A DNA stretch of 9,222 nucleotides from SURF-13 sp041695325 (GCA_041695325.1 JBGFRC010000015.1:1-9222); one strand, 5' to 3'; counted from the first letter of the stretch, positions 1 through 5,454 are shown. Notes: generated from the letters alone by a model not told the origin. Numbers and translations: made by a program.

Positions 1-76
1 TGGTGGGCCGTGTAGGACTCGAACCTACGACCTACTGATTAAGAGTCAGCAGCTCTACCAACTGAGCTAACGGCCC
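1..76 (-). tRNA. tRNA-Lys (anticodon CTT)
   Basis: The minus strand folds as a standard cloverleaf. It has a 7-bp acceptor stem starting GGGCCGT, a D-arm with AGCTCAGTTGGTAGAGCT, a 5-bp anticodon stem and a TTCGAGTCC T-loop. The 7-nt anticodon loop CTCTTAA gives anticodon CTT, which reads AAG (Lys). The 3' CCA is encoded at 1-3, flush with the window edge. It is the last tRNA visible in a Pro-Arg-His-Lys series and lies 24 nt after tRNA-His, so the four are probably one processed transcript. Confidence 0.96.
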
Positions 77-100
77 AACTTTGAATTAACTATTGATTAA

Positions 101-177
101 TGGGGTGAGCGATGGGGCTCGAACCCACGACAACCGGAATCACAATCCGGGGCTCTACCAACTGAGCTACGCCCACC
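101..177 (-). tRNA. tRNA-His (anticodon GTG)
   Basis: Cloverleaf on the minus strand with anticodon loop TTGTGAT, giving GTG (His). The discriminator base is C, and the base before the 7-bp acceptor stem is G, so the His-specific G-1:C73 pair is encoded in the gene. I include that G as position 177. CCA is encoded at 101-103. The gene is 29 nt from tRNA-Arg and 24 nt from tRNA-Lys, consistent with cotranscription. Confidence 0.96.
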
Positions 178-206
178 ATTTAAGAGGTGATATTGTACTA
201 TAAATT

Positions 207-283
207 TGGCGCGCCCGGCAGGACTCGAACCTGCTACCCCCGGCTTAGAAGGCCGGTGCTCTATCCAGATGAGCTACGGGCGC
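207..283 (-). tRNA. tRNA-Arg (anticodon TCT)
   Basis: Cloverleaf on the minus strand: acceptor GCGCCCG pairs with CGGGCGC, the D-arm is AGCTCATCTGGATAGAGC, and the T-loop contains TTCGAGTCC. The anticodon loop CTTCTAA gives TCT, reading AGA and by wobble AGG (Arg). CCA is encoded at 207-209. The first 19 nt of this gene, together with 34 bp of its upstream flank, are duplicated at 387-439. The full-length copy here is intact and should be functional. Confidence 0.96.
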
Positions 284-317
284 GGTCTTATTGGTTTCAG
301 CTATGCCATCCCTGGCG
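265..317. repeat. 53-bp direct repeat, copy 1 (tRNA-Arg 5' end plus flank)
   Basis: This stretch is identical over 53 bp to 387-439, an offset of 122 bp. Similarity fades after 317; six further bases match around 320-325. It covers nucleotides 1-19 of tRNA-Arg (265-283, minus strand) and 34 bp upstream of it (284-317). It includes the small inverted repeat GCCA-TCCC-TGGC at 305-316. Confidence 0.95.
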
Positions 318-343
318 CAACTTCATCGTATTCCCCAACCCCG

Positions 344-365
344 GCCCGTACCTCCATGTACGGGC
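344..365. repeat. REP-like hairpin between the two repeat copies
   Basis: The arms GCCCGTAC (344-351) and GTACGGGC (358-365) form a perfect 8-bp stem around a 6-nt loop. The neighbouring 366-386 adds CCGCAGTGCGG, a smaller stem, flanked by two GCTCGCC direct repeats. Compact GC-rich hairpins with a CCATG-type loop in intergenic DNA resemble the REP-like palindromes dispersed in many gammaproteobacterial genomes. Whether this one is dispersed cannot be seen from a single window. Confidence 0.55.
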
Positions 366-386
366 GCTCGCCGCAGTGCGGCTCGC

Positions 387-405
387 CCAGATGAGCTACG
401 GGCGC
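387..405 (-). pseudogene. tRNA-Arg 5' fragment (19 nt)
   Basis: The acceptor strand and half of the D-arm of tRNA-Arg, identical to 265-283, followed not by the rest of a tRNA but by the hairpin-bearing spacer. It cannot fold into a tRNA. It is either a remnant of a duplicated tRNA-Arg gene or a by-product of how the repeat arose. Confidence 0.8.
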
Positions 406-439
406 GGTCTTATTGGTTTCAGCTATGCCATCCCTGGCG
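387..439. repeat. 53-bp direct repeat, copy 2
   Basis: Exact copy of 265-317. Copy 1 plus the 69-bp spacer (318-386) is a 122-bp unit, and this is the start of a second, truncated unit. It therefore reads as a partial tandem duplication in the tRNA-Pro to tRNA-Arg spacer. It would lie within the primary tRNA transcript. The rest of the spacer (440-496) shows only an imperfect 7-bp stem at 465-486 and no T-rich tail. Confidence 0.95.
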
Positions 440-496
440 TGACTTCAGCTTGTTTAATCACCTTGACGGGGACATGCCGCCCTGTCGTCTGAAATG

Positions 497-573
<77 letters not shown>

Positions 574-724
574 GACTTTGTGCGGCTGTATTCCCTGCCG
601 CGAATCGGCACGCTCTCTTGCGGTCGCCGAGCTGTTAATTTTAGCAGATCGGCCCATATTCCGCCGCGGACGGCTTGGTAAAGCCGCACCGACATGAGAT
701 GATAGTTGCAAAAATAACACACCC
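574..724. promoter_or_regulatory. Divergent intergenic region between tRNA-Pro and folD
   Basis: No gene is visible here. Both the tRNA series (minus) and folD (plus) must start from this region. For the tRNAs, the best -10 is TAAAAT on the minus strand (638-643), followed by a GC-rich stretch of the kind seen at rRNA/tRNA promoters, but no good -35 sits 17 bp before it. For folD, TTGGTA (675-680) lies 17 bp from GATGAT, a weak match. A perfect 6-bp stem with a GGTA loop (CGGCTT/AAGCCG, 671-686) overlaps that -35. Promoter calls here are tentative; the palindrome is certain. Confidence 0.35.
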
Positions 725-1579
725 ATGAGCGCCAGAATCATAGACGGCAAGGCCATCGCGGCCGGCATACGCCAGGAGATCAGGCAGCGCGTCGCCGCGC
801 GCCTCAGTGCCAACCAACGCGCGCCGGGACTGGCCGTGATTTTGGTCGGCGCCGACCCGGCCTCGCAGGTCTATGTGGCGAGCAAACGCAGGGCGTGTGA
901 GGAGGTTGGCTTTCTCTCACTCTCCCACGATCTGTCCGCGGACACAGGCGAGCCGACGCTGCTCACGCTCATAGACAAGTTGAACGGCGACCCCGCCGTG
1001 GACGGCATTCTGGTGCAGCTCCCGCTGCCCGCGCACATCAACACGGAAACGGTGATCGAACGCATCCGCCCCGACAAGGACGTGGACGGCTTTCACCCCT
1101 ACAACGTGGGGCGGCTGGCGCTGCGCCTGCCTTTGTTGCGCCCCTGCACGCCGCGCGGGGTGATGACTCTTCTGGAAAGCATGGGTGAAAAACTCGAAGG
1201 CAAACATGCGGTGGTCGTGGGCGCCTCCAACATCGTGGGCCGCCCCATGGCGCTGGAATTATTGATGGCGGGCTGCACCGTAACCGTGTGCCATCGCTTC
1301 ACTGGAGACCTGCCCGCGCACGTGGAGCGCGCGGATATTCTGGTCGCCGCCGTGGGCAAACCCGGCTTGATTAAAGGCGCCTGGATCAAGCCGTGGAGCA
1401 TCGTGATAGATGTCGGCATCAACCGCCTGGAAAGTGGCGCGCTGGTGGGCGACGTGGAATTCGAACCCGCCAGAAAACGCGCCGCGTGGATTACCCCGGT
1501 GCCGGGCGGCGTGGGGCCGATGACCGTGGCGACGCTGCTGCAAAATACGCTCTACTCGGCGGAGCGCTTCCACGATTGA
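725..1579 (+). CDS. folD: Bifunctional methylenetetrahydrofolate dehydrogenase/cyclohydrolase FolD
   Basis: A 284-aa cytosolic enzyme, full length for the family. It interconverts 5,10-methylene-THF, 5,10-methenyl-THF and 10-formyl-THF, supplying one-carbon units for purine and fMet-tRNA synthesis. The catalytic-domain signature YVASKRRACEEVG (50-62) carries the YxxxK motif with the catalytic Lys54. DGILVQLPLP (93-102) has Gln98, and DVDGFHPYNVG (119-129) has Asp121. The NADP-binding loop is GASNIVGRP (166-174), and TPVPGGVGPMTVA (257-269) is the C-terminal signature. The start ATG matches the family N-terminus (SARIIDGKAIA) but has no clear Shine-Dalgarno. folD beside a tRNA cluster is an arrangement I recall from Pseudomonas. 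A selW-like gene follows after 3 nt. Nothing in the sequence is damaged or unusual. Confidence 0.97.
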   Translation: MSARIIDGKAIAAGIRQEIRQRVAARLSANQRAPGLAVILVGADPASQVYVASKRRACEEVGFLSLSHDLSADTGEPTLLTLIDKLNGDPAVDGILVQLPLPAHINTETVIERIRPDKDVDGFHPYNVGRLALRLPLLRPCTPRGVMTLLESMGEKLEGKHAVVVGASNIVGRPMALELLMAGCTVTVCHRFTGDLPAHVERADILVAAVGKPGLIKGAWIKPWSIVIDVGINRLESGALVGDVEFEPARKRAAWITPVPGGVGPMTVATLLQNTLYSAERFHD

Positions 1580-1582
1580 ACG

Positions 1583-1861
1583 ATGACCGCCAAGCCGCGC
1601 GTCGAAATCGAATACTGCACTCAATGCCGCTGGCTGCTGCGCGCCGCGTGGCTGGCGCAGGAACTGCTCACCACCTTCGAAGCCGAACTGGGCGAAGTGG
1701 CCCTGCTGCCCGGCACCGGCGGCGTCCTCGAAATACGCCTGAACGGCGTAACGTTGTTCTCGCGCAAACAGGCGGGTCGCTTCCCCGAAGCCAAGGAAAT
1801 CAAACAACTCCTGCGCGACCGCATCGCGCCGGACAGGGATTTAGGCCACAGTGACCGCTGA
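1583..1861 (+). CDS. SelT/SelW/SelH (Rdx) family CxxC protein
   Basis: A 92-aa cytosolic thioredoxin-like-fold protein. The CxxC redox motif CTQC (residues 12-15) follows the first strand (VEIEY). It continues with the family pattern CRWLLRAAWLAQELL and a LLPGTGGVLEI strand, which in the family precedes a variable loop and a C-terminal helix. This is the Cys form, with no in-frame UGA, so no selenocysteine is involved. Bacterial members are thought to act in thiol redox chemistry, but the substrate is unknown. The gene starts 3 nt after the folD stop and has no SD at normal spacing (GGAG is 18 nt away), so it probably relies on translational coupling. Its stop lies 4 bp from the stop of the convergent DUF2231 gene. 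The C-terminal residues RDLGHSDR are unconserved-looking. Confidence 0.9.
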   Translation: MTAKPRVEIEYCTQCRWLLRAAWLAQELLTTFEAELGEVALLPGTGGVLEIRLNGVTLFSRKQAGRFPEAKEIKQLLRDRIAPDRDLGHSDR

Positions 1862-1874
1862 GCATTCAGTGGTC
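1853..1874. other. Hairpin pairing the two convergent stop codons
   Basis: GACCGCTGA (1853-1861) and TCAGTGGTC (1866-1874) form a 9-bp stem with one G-U wobble and a 4-nt GCAT loop in plus-strand RNA. The stem has one A-C mismatch in minus-strand RNA. Each arm carries one gene's TGA: selW-like at 1859-1861, and the DUF2231 gene at 1866-1868 on the minus strand. There is no T-tract on either side, so it is not a canonical intrinsic terminator. It may protect or define 3' ends. Confidence 0.6.
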
Positions 1875-2357
1875 GTGGTCGTGGCCGTCTCCATGCTCAT
1901 CCGCCTTGGGCAAGGACATGACGCCGATGCCGTAACGGTACACTACCTCGGCGCCGTGCCAGGCTGTGGTTAACAACAACACCAAGGCAAGAAACGCGAC
2001 GGTCAGAAATAGCGCCGAGCCGCGGGCGATCTTGCGCCGGTAATGCCATACCGACCAGCCCGTCAGAAGCAGAAACAGTGCCAGGGTGGCAAGCGCCCAA
2101 TTGCGGTGCTCGCTCATCGCCGCGTGCGACGGCGTATCGTGCACCACGCTGTTAAAAGCCAAGAAGCCGAAAGCGACGGTGACAACGGCGCTCGCCGTTC
2201 CCAGCCACAAATTCCAGCGTGCCAGTATCACCCACTGCGCATGAAGCGAGGGGGATTTCACCAGCGGCATGGACAGATAAAACAACGCGGCCAGCGACCC
2301 CAGCGCCACGGTGAAGTGCACAAAGACGGGATGCCAGTTGGGTATGATCTCGATCAC
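1866..2357 (-). CDS. DUF2231 family membrane protein with His-rich tail
   Basis: A 163-aa inner-membrane protein of unknown function. The opening NWHPVFVHFTVAL (residues 7-19) is the hallmark HP..VHF motif of DUF2231. Four hydrophobic segments follow, near 11-30, 48-68, 86-105 and 113-133. WHGAEVVYRYGIGV (133-146) is another pattern typical of the family. The last 11 residues (153-163) contain four His and four Asp among few others, a likely metal-binding tail. The start is GTG at 2357, chosen because it gives the conserved N-terminus and has AGGGGGA just upstream. The gene lies 8 nt after the CusF-like gene and ends the copper operon. The context suggests a role in copper handling or a copper-sensitive membrane process, but this is inference. 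The family also occurs away from metal genes. Confidence 0.88.
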   Translation of the reverse strand: MIEIIPNWHPVFVHFTVALGSLAALFYLSMPLVKSPSLHAQWVILARWNLWLGTASAVVTVAFGFLAFNSVVHDTPSHAAMSEHRNWALATLALFLLLTGWSVWHYRRKIARGSALFLTVAFLALVLLLTTAWHGAEVVYRYGIGVMSLPKADEHGDGHDHDH

Positions 2358-2360
2358 TCT

Positions 2361-2367
2361 TCCCCCT
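2361..2367 (-). promoter_or_regulatory. RBS deciding the GTG start of the DUF2231 gene
   Basis: The minus strand reads AGGGGGA directly overlapping the TAG stop of the CusF-like gene, with a short 3-nt gap to GTG at 2357. The overlap suggests that ribosomes terminating on the chaperone gene can reinitiate here. Confidence 0.6.
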
Positions 2368-2764
2368 ATTTGCTCGGCGTGATGCTGATGACGCGATATT
2401 TGCCGTTCACCTTCTCCAGCTCGAAGTCCACCTTCATGCCGGGCTCGATGCCTTGCAGCAGTGCGGCGTCCTTGACCGGAAAGGTCATGGTCATGGCCTT
2501 CCAGTTGAGACTTGGGATGGGTCCATGTGAAATCTTGACTTTCCCGGCCTGTGCGTCCACGTTGCTCACGGTGCCCTGCCCGCGATGCGCCATCGTCATC
2601 TGATCGTCCATCCCGGACATGTTTTGATCCTTCATGCCGCCCATGCTCATCTCGCCCATGGATTCACCCTTCATGCCGTGCTTGCCGTCCATATCGGCAT
2701 AAAGCGGCGCGCTCAACATGCCGAGGGATAAGGCCAGTGCAAATACGCTGTATGTTGTCTTCAT
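2366..2764 (-). CDS. cusF: CusF-like periplasmic Cu(I)/Ag(I)-binding protein
   Basis: 132 aa. A signal peptide spans residues 1-23 (cleavage likely after LYA). A Met/Gly/Asp-rich linker at about 25-58 carries ten Met. The C-terminal CusF-type small beta-barrel spans about 62-130. The metal site of the family is complete: HGPIPSLNWKAMTMTF gives His80, Trp88, Met91 and Met93, matching the HxxxxxxxWxxMxM pattern through which E. coli CusF binds Cu(I)/Ag(I) with a Trp-capped site. The family delivers metal to the CusCBA efflux pump. Here the gene follows copB after 37 bp rather than sitting inside the cus genes. I chose the ATG at 2764 because it begins the signal peptide and has a near-perfect SD, AAGGAGG, 5 nt upstream. 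An in-frame extension upstream has no signal and overlaps copB. The Met-rich linker is longer than in E. coli CusF and may hold extra metal. Confidence 0.9.
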   Translation of the reverse strand: MKTTYSVFALALSLGMLSAPLYADMDGKHGMKGESMGEMSMGGMKDQNMSGMDDQMTMAHRGQGTVSNVDAQAGKVKISHGPIPSLNWKAMTMTFPVKDAALLQGIEPGMKVDFELEKVNGKYRVISITPSK

Positions 2765-2769
2765 AATCG

Positions 2770-2776
2770 CCTCCTT
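2770..2776 (-). promoter_or_regulatory. Strong Shine-Dalgarno of the CusF-like gene
   Basis: AAGGAGG on the minus strand, 5 nt before the ATG at 2764, is the best RBS in the window. It rules out the longer in-frame reading. It predicts higher translation of this chaperone than of copA or copB from the same message. It sits in an AT-rich 37-bp spacer (2765-2801). Confidence 0.85.
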
Positions 2777-2801
2777 AGAAATAAAGTGGTTTGTTAAATA
2801 G

Positions 2802-3557
2802 TCAGAACCAGAAACGCACGCCGGCCATAATGGCGAAGTCCCTGGTTCTTTCTCCTTCACTGCGCGCAATGTCGGCGGTCTCAGCCAGCTTGTTGCTCCA
2901 GGACACGCCGATATAGGGCGCAAACTCGCGTTCGATCTCGTAGCGCAGCCGCAGGCCCAGCTCCACGTCGTTGACGCCGGAGCCGACGTCGAATTCCTTG
3001 ACCTTCTGCGCCGCGGCGTTGATCTCGAAACTCGGTTGCAGGATCAGGCGTTGCGTAAACAGCAGCTCGTAGCTGGCCGTGAAGCGCGCCGAGAGGTCGC
3101 CGTCCTCGCTCAGGAACAGCGCCGGCGTCACTTCAAACCAGTACGGCGCCAATCCTTCGAAGCCGACGACGGCGAAACCGCGGTCACGATCCCGCGCGCC
3201 GTAAATCCCGTCGTAGCGCAACCCCGCCTGGAAATCCCAGAACGGCGCCACCAGGCGGCTGTAGAGCACCTGCACTTCCCACTCGCCGCTGTTACCGGCG
3301 CGGCGATCCTCGCCCTCGGTCTTCAGCCAGAGCTTGTTGTAGTCGGTGCCTATCCAGCCCTCCACATCCCAGTTCAGTGTGTCCGGGCCGTCGTTGCTCC
3401 GGTATTCAAGCTGATCCACCAGCAGCAGACCGAGCACCGGATTGTCCTCCACCGGCTCAGGCCAGCCCGGTTCCGCCGCCATGCCCGCAGCGGGAATCAA
3501 CAGCAGCCCGATTGCGTAACCGCGCAGAGCCTTGCTCATCACGCCGTTTGATCTCAT
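2802..3557 (-). CDS. copB: Copper resistance protein CopB (outer membrane)
   Basis: 251 aa. The signal peptide spans about 1-28 (ends GMAA). It is followed almost at once by the CopB beta-barrel domain: VDQLEYRSNDG (47-57), WIGTDYNKLWLKTEGE (68-83), VLYSRLVAPFWDFQAGLRYD (97-116), GLAPYWFEV (135-143), LLFTQRLILQP (165-175) and LRYEIEREFAPYIGVSW (204-220). It ends ...VRFWF, with the terminal Phe typical of outer-membrane proteins. CopB binds copper and is required for full resistance in Pseudomonas and Xanthomonas cop systems; its exact mechanism is unsettled. This copy lacks the long Met/His-rich N-terminal section of classical CopB. The ATG at 3557 overlaps the copA stop (ATGA, 4 bp) and has GGGAGA 6 nt upstream. 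The alternative ATG at 3539 has no SD. Tight coupling to copA is expected. Confidence 0.95.
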   Translation of the reverse strand: MRSNGVMSKALRGYAIGLLLIPAAGMAAEPGWPEPVEDNPVLGLLLVDQLEYRSNDGPDTLNWDVEGWIGTDYNKLWLKTEGEDRRAGNSGEWEVQVLYSRLVAPFWDFQAGLRYDGIYGARDRDRGFAVVGFEGLAPYWFEVTPALFLSEDGDLSARFTASYELLFTQRLILQPSFEINAAAQKVKEFDVGSGVNDVELGLRLRYEIEREFAPYIGVSWSNKLAETADIARSEGERTRDFAIMAGVRFWF

Positions 3558-5365
3558 GAGTGTTCTCCCATGCCGTTCCCGGATACGGACACCACGCGGA
3601 ACATGCCCAAATCCATGTGGATAAGAAGATGGCAGTGAAACGCCCAATTGCCCAGCGCGTCCGCGGTAATCAACAGGGACAGGCGCTCGCTGGATTTCAC
3701 GCTGATGGTATGTTTGCGCGGTAAATAATCCCCGGCGCCGTTCTCCAGCTCCATCCACATCCCGTGCAGATGAATCGGATGATCCATCATGGTGTCGTTG
3801 ACCAGTATCAGGCGCAACCGTTCACCGTAGCGGAAGGCAATCGGTTCCCTGGCCTCCGAGTATTTCTTGCCGTCGAACGACCACATGTAGCGCTCCATGT
3901 TGCCGGTGAGATGCAGCTCGATTTCCCGCCCGGGCGGGCGCTTGTCATACATCGGCTTCACGCTGCGCAAATCGGCGTACACCAGCACGCGCCTGCCGTC
4001 CTGCCCCAGGCCGGCGCCCGGTTCGTGCAGGCGGCTGCGCGACATTTCGGCGATCATCGCGTTGCCCGGCCCGTGAGTGTCGGGGCCGTGTTTCGTCACG
4101 CCGCCCATGCCGGACATGTCATGCTCCATGCCCTCCATGTCCATATCGGACATGTCGTGCTCCATGCCCTCCATGTCGTGTAGCATGTCGCCCATACCCA
4201 TGTCGGCCATGGTAAGCAAGTGCCGCGGCCGCCGTTCCGGGATCGGCGCCGTCAGTCCTGCACGCGCGGTGAGCGTGCCGCGCGCGTAACCGCTGCGATC
4301 CATGGTCTCGGCAAAAATGGTATAGGCGCGCTCTTCCCCGGGTTCTACGATCACGTCATAGGTTTCCGCCACGCCGGTGCGGAATTCATCCACGGTCACC
4401 GGCTGCACGTTCTGGCCGTCCACCTGCACCACCGTCATCTTGAGACCCGGAATACGGACGTCGAAGTACGTCATCGTAGCCGCGTTGATAAAGCGCAGCC
4501 GCACGCGCTCGCCGGGGCGGAACAACCCGGTCCAGTTGGATTCCGGCGCCAGCCCGTTCATCAAATAGGTATAGGTGTAGCCGGTGACGTCCGCCAGGTC
4601 GGTTGGCGACATGCGCATGCGCGCCCACATGAGGCGCTCGGCCATCGTGGCGTCCCAGCCGTTCTTTTTCACGTCGCGGAAGAAGTCGCCCACCGTGCGC
4701 TGCTGGAAGTTGTAGTAATCACTCTGCTTTTTCAGTTTCGCCAATACGTGGTGCGGATTCTCGAACGTCCAGTCGGAGAGCATCACTACGTACTCCCGAT
4801 CATAGGAAAACGGCTCCGGCTCGAGGGGATCAATAATCATCGGCCCGTAGTGGCCCAGCTGCTCCTGCATGCCGCTGTGACTGTGATACCAGTAGGTGCC
4901 GCTTTGCGCGACCGGAAACCGGTAGGTGAAGGTCTCGCCCGGCTTGATGCCGGCGAAGCTCACCCCCGGCACGCCGTCCATCGCCGCGGGCAAAATGATG
5001 CCGTGCCAGTGTATGGACGTATCTTCATCCAGTTCGTTGGTCACGCGCAGCACGGCGTTTTGCCCTTCGCGCAGACGCACCAAAGGCCCCGGTATGGAAC
5101 CATTGATGGTGACCGCGTGCGCCTCGCGCGCGCCGATGCGCAGCACCGTTTTCTGGATGCGCAGATCAAGCGCCTGCCCCTCCTCTCCGCTGCCCGCGGC
5201 CTTAGGCAGTCCGCGGTACTGCGCGGCGTAGGCCGGGGCGAGACTCTCCAGCCCCGTCAGCAGCCCCATTGCCGCCATGCCTTTCAGAAAATGGCGTCTT
5301 GTGAGGTTGTTACGATTCATCACACCGCTAAACGGCGGAAAATGCTGCGCGCGTCGCTTGAACAT
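3554..5365 (-). CDS. copA: Multicopper oxidase CopA, Tat-exported copper resistance protein
   Basis: 603 aa, of normal length. The Tat signal TRRHFLKG (22-29) is followed by a hydrophobic stretch ending APAYA (47), so the protein is folded before export to the periplasm. All four copper-ligand motifs are present: HWHG (119-122), WYHSHSG (159-165), HPIHLHG (529-535) and HCHLLIHMDLGM (577-588). They carry the Cys578, His583 and Met588 type-1 site and the T2/T3 cluster ligands. CopA/PcoA proteins oxidise Cu(I) and bind extra copper. Residues 387-420 form a Met/His/Asp-rich insert containing a 12-residue repeat, a likely Cu(I)-loading region. The ATG at 5365 is preferred because AGAGGGA lies 6 nt upstream. 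The internal ATG at 5320 has no SD and would leave a very short n-region before the twin Arg. It overlaps copB by 4 bp and follows copL by 89 bp. Confidence 0.97.
   Translation of the reverse strand: MFKRRAQHFPPFSGVMNRNNLTRRHFLKGMAAMGLLTGLESLAPAYAAQYRGLPKAAGSGEEGQALDLRIQKTVLRIGAREAHAVTINGSIPGPLVRLREGQNAVLRVTNELDEDTSIHWHGIILPAAMDGVPGVSFAGIKPGETFTYRFPVAQSGTYWYHSHSGMQEQLGHYGPMIIDPLEPEPFSYDREYVVMLSDWTFENPHHVLAKLKKQSDYYNFQQRTVGDFFRDVKKNGWDATMAERLMWARMRMSPTDLADVTGYTYTYLMNGLAPESNWTGLFRPGERVRLRFINAATMTYFDVRIPGLKMTVVQVDGQNVQPVTVDEFRTGVAETYDVIVEPGEERAYTIFAETMDRSGYARGTLTARAGLTAPIPERRPRHLLTMADMGMGDMLHDMEGMEHDMSDMDMEGMEHDMSGMGGVTKHGPDTHGPGNAMIAEMSRSRLHEPGAGLGQDGRRVLVYADLRSVKPMYDKRPPGREIELHLTGNMERYMWSFDGKKYSEAREPIAFRYGERLRLILVNDTMMDHPIHLHGMWMELENGAGDYLPRKHTISVKSSERLSLLITADALGNWAFHCHLLIHMDLGMFRVVSVSGNGMGEHS
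3564..3569 (-). promoter_or_regulatory. RBS of copB inside copA
   Basis: GGGAGA on the minus strand lies 6 nt before the copB ATG at 3557, within the last codons of copA. It supports the ATG at 3557 over the in-frame ATG at 3539 and fits stop-start coupling. Confidence 0.65.
4111..4177. repeat. 36-bp tandem repeat within copA
   Basis: Positions 4111-4141 and 4147-4177 match over 31 bp with one mismatch (A4121 versus G4157), at a 36-bp offset. The repeat encodes two 12-residue units around DMEGMEHDMS in the Met/His-rich part of CopA (about 398-418). The high identity at the DNA level points to a recent in-frame duplication and a length-variable site. Confidence 0.9.
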
Positions 5366-5371
5366 GTTTTA

Positions 5372-5378
5372 TCCCTCT
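5372..5378 (-). promoter_or_regulatory. RBS deciding the copA start
   Basis: AGAGGGA on the minus strand, 6 nt before the ATG at 5365. It is the only plausible SD among the in-frame candidate starts ahead of the Tat motif. Confidence 0.7.
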
Positions 5379-5396
5379 TGGTTGAAAACCACACAT

Positions 5397-5422
5397 CGCG
5401 CCCGCGCCATCACACGGGCGCG
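5397..5422 (-). promoter_or_regulatory. Strong hairpin between copL and copA (proximal to copA)
   Basis: The arms CGCGCCCG (5397-5404) and CGGGCGCG (5415-5422) give a perfect all-GC 8-bp stem with a 10-nt loop. It is 18 nt from the copA SD. The RNA after it reads ATGTGTGGTTTTC, only moderately U-rich, so it is a poor intrinsic terminator. It could act as an attenuator, a pause site or an mRNA-stability element. Confidence 0.6.
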
Positions 5423-5432
5423 GAGCCGTCAA

Positions 5433-5449
5433 GCGGGCACGGGGCCCGC
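5433..5449 (-). promoter_or_regulatory. Second hairpin between copL and copA (proximal to copL)
   Basis: The arms GCGGGC (5433-5438) and GCCCGC (5444-5449) form a perfect 6-bp stem with a 5-nt loop, beginning 5 nt after the copL stop codon (5455-5457). Its 3' arm in the RNA (GCCCGC) can alternatively pair with GCGGGC formed by 5400-5405, which belongs to the copA-proximal hairpin. The two structures are therefore potentially interdependent. Confidence 0.55.
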
Positions 5450-5454
5450 CGCAA

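Noticed and set aside
265..439. An attachment site of an integrated element at tRNA-Arg
   Set aside because: Integrase att sites usually duplicate the 3' end of a tRNA. Here the 5' end plus the upstream leader is duplicated, the spacing is only 69 bp, and there is no integrase.
265..439. A CRISPR-like repeat-spacer unit
   Set aside because: There are only two copies, the 53-bp repeat overlaps a tRNA gene, and no further repeats or cas genes are present.
1259..1807. A 182-codon minus-strand open frame across folD and the selW-like gene
   Set aside because: It runs antisense through two clearly conserved genes, has low-complexity composition and no recognisable motif.
1583..1861. A selenoprotein (SelW with UGA-encoded Sec)
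   Set aside because: The redox motif is CTQC with ordinary Cys codons, and the only in-frame TGA is the terminal stop.
2043..2603. A 186-codon plus-strand open frame antisense to the DUF2231 and CusF-like genes
   Set aside because: It spans an intergenic gap and both genes in antisense, with no RBS and no family features. The minus-strand proteins are both recognisable.
2366..2923. A longer N-terminus for the CusF-like protein starting at 2923
   Set aside because: The extra 53 residues overlap copB out of frame and bury the signal peptide. The ATG at 2764 has a near-consensus RBS.
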